From assembly GCA_902780585.1 (NCBI GenBank), contig CACZGA010000019.1:1-55489 (forward strand): a DNA stretch of 55,489 bases. The letters are read 5' to 3'. Shown here piece after piece: positions 39,526 through 47,675 of this stretch; within the stretch, counting starts at the first letter, position 1; each line of letters opens with the position of its first letter. This DNA comes from an uncultured Erysipelotrichaceae bacterium (lineage in GTDB: Bacteria; Bacillota_I; Bacilli_A; RF39; UBA660). The position numbers were made by a program, and so were the translations under genes. The notes beneath the pieces were generated by a model. It ran no database searches, was not told the DNA's origin, and saw only the letters and a list, made by a program, of their open reading frames with translations.

Positions 39526-41946
39526 CTAAAATTCACCAAGATAATCTAATAGTTTTAAGAACAGCTTAATGTTTTCATTAGATAAACCTTTTTTCTTTAA
39601 TTTTCTAAGTTCAATTCTTTTCTTATTAAGTGGTAAATCTCCAAAAATAACCCCACCTATTTCTTCTTTTAAATAAGTATTAATCTTTAAGTCCATTAAG
39701 ATACTATCTAAATCATCATTAATCAAACGAACTGCATCTATTTCAATATCTTTACCTTTACAATTGATAGTCAATTGTCCAATAGTTGGTACATTACGAA
39801 CCTCTACTACGAAGTCATTACCATCTACATAATTTTCACTTTCTAATTTATCAGCATTAAAATAAACAGTAACATTTTCTGCTTCCTTAGTATTTCTAAA
39901 CACCATTTTGTAATTTCTTTTCTCAGGCGCAATACCACTCTTACCATCAATAGAACGTATAATAACCGTATAGTTATTTCGTAAATAGTTATAGTCAATA
40001 GAAGTTTTTAAGAAATAACCTTCTCTATATAATGACGTAATACCATCATCTTCGTATAAAGTATATGTATTACTAGCACCTGGGAATATTTGAATCTCTA
40101 AATCAGTTGGAAGTCCAATGTTATTGTAATCACTTCTATTAGAGAACGGAATAATAGAACCCGAATGAGCAAATACTGGATAATCATCTTCTTTAAAGAA
40201 TGACACATACTTTTTATTTCCAGGAAATTTCTTACCAGTAACAAAGTCATACCAAGTACCATCAGGTACAAAGAATCGATGAATTGTACGGTTCATTATT
40301 GGATCTTTAGGTTCAAGAATTGGACAAACCAATAATTGCGAACCCAAATAGTATTGGTTTCTATATAAATCATCATCATAAACCCACATATAATTGTAAT
40401 AGAACGGTTGAATAAGTGGTGTTCCAGACTTAGTATAATTGTAAGCTTCTGTATATAAATAAGGTATTAAGCGATGACGCAATCTTAAATAATCTGCCGC
40501 AATATTTTCAGTTTTAGCATCCCATAACCAAGGCTCTTTTTTATAATATTTTCCTCTAGCACCATGGAATCTTAAAATAGGTCCAAATGTACTTAATTGA
40601 ACATAGCGAAGATATAATTCTCCATCTTCCATACCACCATGGTTACCACCAACGTCATGGCTCCACCAACTAACACCTATATTAGCGGCATTTAAATACA
40701 AGAAAGGTAATTCCTTTAAATGTTGCCAACTAATCTCACTAGACCCACCATATAAAATAGGATAACGATGAGGAGCATACATACTACCTCTACCTAAAAT
40801 TAATCCTCTCTTATTACTATTTCTTCCTGAATCTAGATACATATAATGATTTAAAGCCCACAAACGTATTATATCCATATTAGCAGTAGAATCATTCCAA
40901 AAGAAATCTACCCCTAATGCTTCTAGAGGATGCAAAAACATTTTAAATAACACATCCATTACTTTAGGATTTAATGGATCAAATTGAATAATAGCCGGAG
41001 CTTGAACCTTCAAATAATCACTAGCTTGTTTATAATACTGTTCATGCGGATAAATTCCATTTGTTGGATTAACACACAAACCAACACGAATACCTCTTTT
41101 ATGAAATTCCTCAATTGCTTCTTTAGGATGAGGGAATAACTCTGGATTAAAAGTAAATCCAGTCTTTAAATTCTGATACTCTCCAACATTTCTTAAATGC
41201 CAATCATGATCAAAAAGCATAACAGAAAGAGGAATCTTTTTACGTTCAAAATGACGAATTAATTCCATAACACTTTTTTCACTATACTCTGTATTTCTAC
41301 TCCACCAATTACCAAGAGCATATCTTGGTATTAAAGGTGGTGTTCCTGTCATTTTAAAATAATCAAACAAGACTTGTTTAAAATCTCTATCATACATAAA
41401 TACATATATATCCAAATGATTTGGTAAAGGATCTCCTATAGTACCATCTTCTAGTATAACCTTACCATAAGAATCATCTAATGATACAAACCCATCTAAA
41501 GAATATAAACCTTTTTGTAATACCTCAGGAATAGGAAAATCTACTCCTACCATATTACCTCTCATATTTCTTGCTTCTGGATGTCCAACATACCAATCTT
41601 TACTACGATCTCTTTCTCTTGATAAAAGAGTAATTTTTAAGTTCTTCATTGGATCAACTTTTGTTCCAACAAAAGGTTGTCCCTTAATATAATTTAAAGA
41701 AAAATATTTAGTAGTAACTTCCACAAAATTAGCATCTTGGCGCACAGAAAAATCCGGTAGCCCAACATTACGCTTCCGAATTAGTTGCGTAGGTCTATCG
41801 TTAAATTGCCCATTAGGAGAAAATTCAAGTCGTACTACCCTTTCTGTAATAACAGAAATTCGATAGTTTTCGCCTTGAACAATCACTTTTTTATCACTTT
41901 GAGCTTTGCTGTAATCAACTTCAAATTGTTTACCAAGCGGATACAT
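39526..41946 (-). CDS. Glycoside hydrolase family 31 (alpha-glucosidase-like), unusual active site
   Basis: 806 residues from the ATG at 41946 (GAAGG about 8 bases upstream). GH31 layout: N-terminal beta-domain, catalytic barrel and C-terminal beta-domains. Motifs: ALGNWWSRNTEYSEKSVME, LFDHDWHL, the nucleophile region GVDFFWNDSTANMD (Asp about 352), and SWWSHDVGGNHGGMEDGE. The typical acid/base region WSGD...SW reads YGGSSEISW here, so Ser stands where Asp is expected (about residue 402). No signal peptide, so it is intracellular. Substrate probably an alpha-glucoside or xyloside; low certainty. Confidence 0.87.
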   Translation of the reverse strand: MYPLGKQFEVDYSKAQSDKKVIVQGENYRISVITERVVRLEFSPNGQFNDRPTQLIRKRNVGLPDFSVRQDANFVEVTTKYFSLNYIKGQPFVGTKVDPMKNLKITLLSRERDRSKDWYVGHPEARNMRGNMVGVDFPIPEVLQKGLYSLDGFVSLDDSYGKVILEDGTIGDPLPNHLDIYVFMYDRDFKQVLFDYFKMTGTPPLIPRYALGNWWSRNTEYSEKSVMELIRHFERKKIPLSVMLFDHDWHLRNVGEYQNLKTGFTFNPELFPHPKEAIEEFHKRGIRVGLCVNPTNGIYPHEQYYKQASDYLKVQAPAIIQFDPLNPKVMDVLFKMFLHPLEALGVDFFWNDSTANMDIIRLWALNHYMYLDSGRNSNKRGLILGRGSMYAPHRYPILYGGSSEISWQHLKELPFLYLNAANIGVSWWSHDVGGNHGGMEDGELYLRYVQLSTFGPILRFHGARGKYYKKEPWLWDAKTENIAADYLRLRHRLIPYLYTEAYNYTKSGTPLIQPFYYNYMWVYDDDLYRNQYYLGSQLLVCPILEPKDPIMNRTIHRFFVPDGTWYDFVTGKKFPGNKKYVSFFKEDDYPVFAHSGSIIPFSNRSDYNNIGLPTDLEIQIFPGASNTYTLYEDDGITSLYREGYFLKTSIDYNYLRNNYTVIIRSIDGKSGIAPEKRNYKMVFRNTKEAENVTVYFNADKLESENYVDGNDFVVEVRNVPTIGQLTINCKGKDIEIDAVRLINDDLDSILMDLKINTYLKEEIGGVIFGDLPLNKKRIELRKLKKKGLSNENIKLFLKLLDYLGEF

Positions 41947-42036
41947 ACCAAACACCTTCTTATTACTCTAATAACATAATATCACACAAAAATTTATTTT
42001 AAAAGAGAAAAAAATTCCTAAAAAACCAACTATACA

Positions 42037-43164
42037 CTATTTATCAATAAATAAAGCCCAATACTCTTCTAAAGACATATTGTTTTCATGTATATAAGTT
42101 GCTGCTTCCACCCCAACATAACGATAATGCCACGCTTCACTTCTAAAACCTGTAATAAACTCAAATTTAGGTGTAAAGCGATGTATAAACCCATATTCAT
42201 GAGCATGTTCCTGCATCCATTGATATTCTTTACTATTTGCAAACACATTTACCTTTCTACTTCCAATATCAAAGGCAAGTCCTGTTTGATGTTCAGAGTA
42301 ACCCGGTTTCGCAACATATTTATCAACATAGGCTTGCCCATAAGCCGATAGATAAAAATCACTTAATTCCTCTTGATCAGCATAACTACGATAAGCAGAA
42401 TTAATAACTAATTGATAACCATCATTACTAGCCGCATCACTCATCTTTTTAAAAGCATTAAACGCAACACGACTACATTGCAAATCATCTTCTGAAGCAT
42501 AATTAGAATCAATTGTAATTAAATCATCTGGCTCAAAACTATCCTCAAGTCTATGATGTTTATTAACTAACATATCAACAGAATAATTATCTACTACTTT
42601 TGCATCAACATAATCTTCTAAATCCATATCTAAATTAACAAACAAAACAGTAATATCTTCATCTTCCCCAGTATCATCTGAGTATTTTACATAACGATCA
42701 TACAAATCAAGTTTTGCATAATCATAACTAAAAAACTCTTCTAAATAACGAACCTTTTCTCTCTTACTAAATCTAGTAACCGCCTCATCATCACCATGAG
42801 CAAATATAATATTCATATCAGAAGGATTATATCCAACTTTTATTAATTTATTAATATTTTTAATAAAATGCTTTTGGGGAACATAATCTACTTTCTTATA
42901 AATATCTAAGTTTTTTTCAATATAATCATCACTTTCAAAAGCTGCATTTAAAGAAGCATTTTTCCCAACAGACATTACATAGTCTTTTTTAAAAGAAAAC
43001 AATATCTCATTAGAAGCTTCCTTACTATAACCCAACTTTTCTAAATCATTTATTTGCTTAGAATAAAAAAGATAGATTCCTAAAAGAATACACCCTATTA
43101 CACCTACTATTTTTAAAAACAAGCCAAATTTAGGTTTAACCTTTATTTTCTTAACCTTTTTCAA
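42037..43164 (-). CDS. VanY-type D-alanyl-D-alanine carboxypeptidase, membrane-anchored
   Basis: 375 residues. A basic start and one membrane helix (LFLKIVGVIGCILLGIYLFY) precede an extracellular domain. The C-terminal part carries the M15B zinc site: NSAYRSYADQEEL, SEHQTGLAFDIGSRKVN (His and Asp ligands) and SEAWHYRYVGVEAA (Glu and His). Such enzymes remove the terminal D-Ala from peptidoglycan stems or free pentapeptides. I prefer the TTG at 43164, 5 bases after AGGTGG; a GTG three codons earlier overlaps that ribosome site. Not evidence of vancomycin resistance, since no vanHAX genes are nearby. Confidence 0.87.
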   Translation of the reverse strand: MKKVKKIKVKPKFGLFLKIVGVIGCILLGIYLFYSKQINDLEKLGYSKEASNEILFSFKKDYVMSVGKNASLNAAFESDDYIEKNLDIYKKVDYVPQKHFIKNINKLIKVGYNPSDMNIIFAHGDDEAVTRFSKREKVRYLEEFFSYDYAKLDLYDRYVKYSDDTGEDEDITVLFVNLDMDLEDYVDAKVVDNYSVDMLVNKHHRLEDSFEPDDLITIDSNYASEDDLQCSRVAFNAFKKMSDAASNDGYQLVINSAYRSYADQEELSDFYLSAYGQAYVDKYVAKPGYSEHQTGLAFDIGSRKVNVFANSKEYQWMQEHAHEYGFIHRFTPKFEFITGFRSEAWHYRYVGVEAATYIHENNMSLEEYWALFIDK

Positions 43165-43256
43165 GCATACCACCTAGTCTAATAATACCACAAATAATTG
43201 CAAAAAAAAACCACCTATGATACAATGAAAACGATTTTTAAAGGAAATAAGATAAT

Positions 43257-44183
43257 ATGTTTAAATACTCAAATACCAACAAAAGATATCATACTCTAGA
43301 TTATTATTATAAAAATAAGTATGGTAAAAAAATAATGAAAATAAGCCTAAATGGTAATTTTACTTGTCCTAATTTAGATGGTACAGTAGGTTATGGTGGT
43401 TGTATATATTGTTCTAAAACCGGTAGTGGCGAATTTGCTGGTAATATAACCGATTCTATCGAAGAACAATTCGAAAAAATAAAAAATAAAATGCATGAAA
43501 AATGGAAGGAAGGTAGTTATATTGCCTATTTCCAAGCCAGAACAAACACCTATGCTCCAATAGAAAAATTAAAAAAGTTATATGAAACAGCTATATCTCA
43601 AGATAACGTAGTAGGTATAAATATTGCTACTAGACCAGATTCTATCACCAATGAATGTTTAGACTATCTAGAGGAATTAAACACCAGAACAGATGTAACT
43701 ATAGAGTTAGGTCTTCAAACAATAAAGGAAGAAACTTCTAAATTAATTAATAGATGTCATACTCTAGAATGTTTCGAAGAAATGGTAAAGCGCCTACGTA
43801 AAAGAAAAATACCAGTTGTAGTGCATATTATAAATGGTCTTCCCTATGAAACAAAAGAAGATATGCTAAACACTATAAAATATTTAAATACCCTAGATAT
43901 CCAAGGAATAAAAATACATATGCTAAGTATTATCAAAGATACTCCCTTAGAAAAACTTTATAAAAAAGAAAAATTCCACATCTTAACAAAAGAAGAATAC
44001 ATTGATATAGTAACAACCCAATTAGAATACTTAAGACCAGAAATAGTTATCCACAGAATAACCGGAGATCCTGATAAAGATGAATTAATAGAACCCAAAT
44101 GGTTAATAAAGAAATTCTGTGTTCTAAATGATATTGATAAAGAAATGGTAAAAAAAGATACTTACCAAGGTAAATTATTATAA
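43257..44183 (+). CDS. YhcC-like radical SAM protein (TIGR01212 family)
   Basis: 308 residues. The cysteine cluster NFTCPNLDGTVGYGGCIYCS is the unusual radical-SAM motif of this family, in place of plain CxxxCxxC. HVHIINGLP-like strands (IPVVVHIINGLPYETKED) and ELGLQTIKEETSKLINR follow. The protein is widespread in bacteria; Escherichia coli YhcC is the reference member. The reaction is unknown, with roles in tRNA or protein modification only suggested. It stands alone on the plus strand, between the divergent vanY-like gene and a terminator. Ribosome site AAGGAAATAAGATA is weak. Confidence 0.87.
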   Translation: MFKYSNTNKRYHTLDYYYKNKYGKKIMKISLNGNFTCPNLDGTVGYGGCIYCSKTGSGEFAGNITDSIEEQFEKIKNKMHEKWKEGSYIAYFQARTNTYAPIEKLKKLYETAISQDNVVGINIATRPDSITNECLDYLEELNTRTDVTIELGLQTIKEETSKLINRCHTLECFEEMVKRLRKRKIPVVVHIINGLPYETKEDMLNTIKYLNTLDIQGIKIHMLSIIKDTPLEKLYKKEKFHILTKEEYIDIVTTQLEYLRPEIVIHRITGDPDKDELIEPKWLIKKFCVLNDIDKEMVKKDTYQGKLL

Positions 44184-44198
44184 TTATTATTTAATAAT

Positions 44199-44225
44199 AC
44201 TACTCAAACTAGAGTAGTTTTTTTA
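44199..44225 (+). terminator. Terminator after the YhcC-like gene
   Basis: ACTACTC-AAACTA-GAGTAGT hairpin followed by TTTTTTT on the plus strand. Confidence 0.8.
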
Positions 44226-44287
44226 TAGTTCTCTTGCACAACCCATAAATATAGTTTATAATTAGAAATAAGATAGGAGTCTCGCTT

Positions 44288-45073
44288 ATGTTGAAATTCA
44301 ATAATAAAGAAAAAAGAATTCTTTCTGTTATATTAGCCAGTTGGGGCATTTTTTTAGTAATAAGTGGTCTTATTATGAATAATCAACACAAAACAATTAT
44401 AAACACCAAGTATAAAGTTAATATAAATAAAAAGAAAATAGCCGAGCAACAAGCTAAAACAAATGAAATTAAACTAAAAGATCTTGAAATAGAAATTAAT
44501 ACTCCTCTAAGCGTAAACGTCAAAGACTACTTAGATGATATTGATAAAATTAGTGAAAGCACTCTAAAAAGTTTAAAATTAGATACATCTCTAGTTAATA
44601 TTAATCAAGCAGGATCTTATCAATATAGAATAACCTATAAAAAGAAAATATATGTAGGAAGTATAAAAGTAAAAGAAAAAGAGTTACCAAATGTAACCTT
44701 TACATTAAAAACAATAGAGATTACAACCTTTAAAGAAGGAGAAGCTCTATCTGCAAATCCAAGAGATTATATAGAAGAAGACATACCTGATGAAGTATAC
44801 AATAACTTAACATTAGATATTTCACAGGTAACACCTACTATTCAAGGCGACTATACATATTATATTATTTATAAAGGTATTACCTACCAAGGGAAAATAG
44901 AAGTAAGGAATCCCGGTCCAACAATAAAAACACCAAATAGTGATACAACCCAGAACGACAACACAACAGCAGAAACAACTTGTCCAAAAGATTCAACCAA
45001 AAAAGATAACACTTGTGTATGTCAAAATAATAAAACATATGACCCAATTACAAATACTTGTATAGAACAATAA
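44288..45073 (+). CDS. Membrane-anchored surface protein with two Ig-like repeats and a Cys tail
   Basis: 261 residues. N-terminal signal anchor (SVILASWGIFLVISGLIM). Two tandem repeats of about 80 residues each end in a similar strand pattern (YRITYKKKIYVGSIKV and YYIIYKGITYQGKIEV), as in bacterial Ig-like or MucBP-type modules. A Thr/Asn/Pro linker leads to a 30-residue tail with four Cys (CPKDSTKKDNTCVC, then a last C near the end), suggesting one or two disulphides outside the cell. Unknown binding role. Single-gene unit between two terminators. Confidence 0.7.
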   Translation: MLKFNNKEKRILSVILASWGIFLVISGLIMNNQHKTIINTKYKVNINKKKIAEQQAKTNEIKLKDLEIEINTPLSVNVKDYLDDIDKISESTLKSLKLDTSLVNINQAGSYQYRITYKKKIYVGSIKVKEKELPNVTFTLKTIEITTFKEGEALSANPRDYIEEDIPDEVYNNLTLDISQVTPTIQGDYTYYIIYKGITYQGKIEVRNPGPTIKTPNSDTTQNDNTTAETTCPKDSTKKDNTCVCQNNKTYDPITNTCIEQ

Positions 45074-45099
45074 AGAGCATTACAAAATGCTCTTTTTTA
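45071..45099. terminator. Bidirectional terminator
   Basis: AAAGAGCAT/ATGCTCTTT hairpin with a plus-strand T-run after the 261-residue gene; the reverse direction would end WXG locus 2. Confidence 0.75.
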
Positions 45100-45126
45100 A
45101 TACTTAATAAACTTTAAAACAGTCTT

Positions 45127-45438
45127 CTAAGGAATGTTAGTTGATAAAGTATCTGCTAATTCTTCTTGGTATGTTGAGATAGTTTGCTCACTATCAGAAA
45201 CCTTTGAATTTAAATCCCTCATAAGGTCTGTAATTTCCTTATTACGAGTCTCTACTGCAGTCGCACGTAACTTCAATGCTCTACTTAAAACATCGTTAAC
45301 TACACTATAATTAGAAATCTCTACCAACAAATCATGAACTTCTGTTCCTGAAGAAACTAAAGGTTTTAAAAAAACATCTTCCACATACTTAACAGTGCTG
45401 TTCATGGTTTGTGTTGATACATTTTTATTTTCAGCCAT
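45127..45438 (-). CDS. WXG-like small helical protein (locus 2)
   Basis: 103 residues from the ATG at 45438 (AAAGGG about 9 bases upstream), opening MAENKNVSTQTM. Two long helices predicted from heptads (VEDVFLKPLVSSGTEVHDLL and RALKLRATAVETRNKEITDL). No W-x-G bend is obvious, so the type VII assignment rests on size, helical hairpin character and position as the last gene of locus 2. It lies 15 bases after the WXG-like gene upstream and is coupled to it. Confidence 0.55.
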   Translation of the reverse strand: MAENKNVSTQTMNSTVKYVEDVFLKPLVSSGTEVHDLLVEISNYSVVNDVLSRALKLRATAVETRNKEITDLMRDLNSKVSDSEQTISTYQEELADTLSTNIP

Positions 45439-45453
45439 ACAAATCACCCTTTC

Positions 45454-45777
45454 CTATGCTTGATCAATTTTTTCTAATATGTCAATTGCATCATACAAAG
45501 CTTGAATATTACTATCAATTGCCATAATATAATCATTATAATTATTATTTGCGTAATCAGTTAGTTGTCTTACAGCATCCTTTCCATTAGTAGTAGTCCA
45601 CCTTGGTTTTAAAACTGTAGTAATATGATTTAATAGATCTTCTTGTCCTCTTATGTTTGCCTTTTTTTCATCTTCAATTTGCCTTACTTGTTCTCTTAAC
45701 CTAGCAGTATCAAAAGATAATCCACCATCGACATCAACATTTGAACTTCCTGGTATATTAAAAGCCATATTTCCCAT
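45454..45777 (-). CDS. WXG100-like protein (locus 2)
   Basis: 107 residues from the ATG at 45777 (GGAGG 7 bases upstream). A helix with DTARLREQVRQIEDEKKANI precedes a turn KPRWTTTNGKDAVRQL, which carries the Trp of a W-x-G-type bend, and a second helix ends DAIDILEKIDQA. The size and hairpin layout match WXG100 proteins. It follows a 98-base gap containing a promoter-like element, as in locus 1. Confidence 0.65.
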   Translation of the reverse strand: MGNMAFNIPGSSNVDVDGGLSFDTARLREQVRQIEDEKKANIRGQEDLLNHITTVLKPRWTTTNGKDAVRQLTDYANNNYNDYIMAIDSNIQALYDAIDILEKIDQA

Positions 45778-45804
45778 AATCAATCCTCCTTATAGTACAA
45801 AATA

Positions 45805-45834
45805 ATTATACAATAACAATTATTTGTGAAACAA
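45805..45834 (-). promoter_or_regulatory. Putative internal promoter in WXG locus 2
   Basis: On the minus strand, TTGTTT (45829-45834), an 18-base spacer and TATAAT (45805-45810), about 27 bases before the ATG of the WXG100-like gene. Confidence 0.5.
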
Positions 45835-45875
45835 TATAATTCATTATATTTGACATTATTTTACAAATTGGAAGT

Positions 45876-47108
45876 TTAACCTTCCCATTCTTTCTCTTCT
45901 TTTTCCTCTTTATCTCTATCATGTTTTTCTTTAACAGAAACACCAACGCCAGTTAATACAGCTGCCCCCACTGCAGGAATTGTATAATTAGCAATTTTTT
46001 CTTTAGTCACAGTATTTGCAACCTCACGAGACTCTGCATACGCAACATTAGCAAAAGGTACTTCTGTAAATTCTTCATTATCAAAGCTAGCAATAACTGC
46101 CGGAGCCCCAGAAATTGGACCATTATTATTACTTTGACTATTATTACTACTAGCCTTCCCAGAATTTAAAGACAAGATTTCAATCTGTTCACTATCAGAT
46201 TTATCATCTGATAATGTTTCAATCCTATTGGCCTTTTTACTATCACGATTGACATCTTTATAAACAGAATCTTCTTTAAAATTACTTTCAATCTCCGTAG
46301 TTGGAACTTCTTTAATCTCAGTTCTAACACTCTTATTTTCATTCTCTTTAGATGGTTTCTTAGAAATATCAGATGCCAAAGGCTTAGTGACACTAAGATT
46401 CGTCATAACAGAACTATCAGTTTCCTTCACATGTTTTTTTTCATCTTCATCCCCCGAACCATTTTCTAGGGGCTTATTCCAAACAACAGGTATTTCATCA
46501 TTTTCTTGCGCAACAGCATCCTCATTTTTTTCTAAATCAATCTTAGTAGGATTCTCCCAATCAGGAATAAGTTTTTCAACAGGAGCATCCAAATCTGGGG
46601 GAGGGAGTATAGGAATAGGGGTCTGTTTTTCAACAGACGTGTCATTATCTGCTGGTGGAAGTAAAGGTGCATTATCTACAGTAAGCGAACCATCCTCCAA
46701 AATATCAATTATTTCATCATAATAATTTTCAATGTTGTCTAATTTCCCCAAGGCATAATCTAACGCTCTATTCAAATATCCTAATTCTGCAACATAGTTA
46801 TTATATACATATTTAATGCCACTTGAAACATCATTATTATAATAGTGATTCATAAAATCAGGCTTACAAGTTATATTAACTTTATATATAGTAGTAACTG
46901 TAGATTTTGTGTTGTCACCATTTACAACTATTTCCTCTGTTCTACCTATTTCTGTATTATTATATTGCTTCAATTCTTCACACTCATTATACAAAACACC
47001 ACAATTACTCTCAAAAGACTTTAATGCTTCTGCAAGAGGTTTCACACACTCTTTAATCATTCCAACTGTACTTCTAATACCATCAGTATCTATTTTCTTT
47101 TCAGCCAT
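45876..47108 (-). CDS. Large WXG-type protein with proline-rich linker and C-terminal hydrophobic segment (locus 2)
   Basis: 410 residues starting MAEKKIDTDGIRSTVG, with GAGGTG 7 bases before the ATG. An N-terminal helical region (about 1-150, with Cys at CVKPL, NCGV, NECEEL) is followed by a Pro/Asp-rich linker (APLLPPADND, PILPPPDLDAP), then a long Ser/Asn/Glu-rich charged stretch. The C-terminus has a hydrophobic helix (IPAVGAAVLTGVGVSV) followed by an acidic/basic tail (DRDKEEKEEKEWEG). Probably a membrane-anchored or pore-forming type VII-linked protein. Function unknown. It overlaps the upstream gene by 8 bases. Confidence 0.6.
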   Translation of the reverse strand: MAEKKIDTDGIRSTVGMIKECVKPLAEALKSFESNCGVLYNECEELKQYNNTEIGRTEEIVVNGDNTKSTVTTIYKVNITCKPDFMNHYYNNDVSSGIKYVYNNYVAELGYLNRALDYALGKLDNIENYYDEIIDILEDGSLTVDNAPLLPPADNDTSVEKQTPIPILPPPDLDAPVEKLIPDWENPTKIDLEKNEDAVAQENDEIPVVWNKPLENGSGDEDEKKHVKETDSSVMTNLSVTKPLASDISKKPSKENENKSVRTEIKEVPTTEIESNFKEDSVYKDVNRDSKKANRIETLSDDKSDSEQIEILSLNSGKASSNNSQSNNNGPISGAPAVIASFDNEEFTEVPFANVAYAESREVANTVTKEKIANYTIPAVGAAVLTGVGVSVKEKHDRDKEEKEEKEWEG

Positions 47109-47445
47109 TTTTATTCACCTCATGCGTTTCTGTAGTACCATATTTTAATCTCGATCTATTATAATTATACAAATTATTTTTCATAGCAGTCTCAAATCTC
47201 TGTAACTCTTTATAGCAAGATAAAAGTTTATTATACACTTCTACACCACCATCAGTATCCCAATGATTTTTCAAAGAATCAATTGCAGCTTTCAAATCTT
47301 TCCCACTGGCACAAGTAAACTTATCTATCTCAGCACCATAAGAAAGATTACTCATATTCGTATTAAATGTTTCCACTCTTTTTTTTAATTCATTTTCCAA
47401 TTCTTTATTGTATTCCTCATATGTTATATTATGAAATATAGACAA
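47101..47445 (-). CDS. WXG100-like protein (locus 2)
   Basis: 114 residues from the TTG at 47445 (GGAG 7 bases upstream); a GTG three codons earlier is less well placed. It opens MSIFHNITYEEYN. The central turn SLKNHWDTDGGVEVYN carries W-x3-G. Helices flank the turn, and two Cys are in the protein (FTCASG and LLSCYKE). It is the first gene of locus 2 and is coupled to the 410-residue gene by an 8-base overlap. Confidence 0.62.
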   Translation of the reverse strand: MSIFHNITYEEYNKELENELKKRVETFNTNMSNLSYGAEIDKFTCASGKDLKAAIDSLKNHWDTDGGVEVYNKLLSCYKELQRFETAMKNNLYNYNRSRLKYGTTETHEVNKNG

Positions 47446-47611
47446 AAAAATCACTCCTAACCAAAATAAATAATACCCTCTAGCAATATAACCACTACTA
47501 TAATAAATATTTACAAATACAATATATCAAAAGAAAAGGGAAAAAGCCATATCTATTAATAAACATGATAGATTCTAAATTAGATATACCACAAATTTTA
47601 CTATTTCCAAC

Positions 47612-47640
47612 AAAAAAATTTGACAGCTATGGCTGTCAAA
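47612..47640 (-). terminator. Terminator after fhs
   Basis: Perfect TTTGACAGC-CATA-GCTGTCAAA type stem on the minus strand, followed by TTTTTTTG. The remaining 150 bases up to locus 2 are AT-rich with no other clear element. Confidence 0.85.
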
Positions 47641-47675
47641 TAACAGAAACAAATTACAAATAGTTGTAGATTTAT

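Noticed and set aside
42037-43164. Vancomycin-resistance determinant (VanY)
   Set aside because: M15B carboxypeptidases are common housekeeping enzymes; no vanH, vanA, vanX or vanRS genes are present.
47455-47675. Possible small RNA in the gap between locus 2 and fhs
   Set aside because: The only clear structure is the fhs terminator; the rest is AT-rich, with no promoter plus terminator pair of its own.
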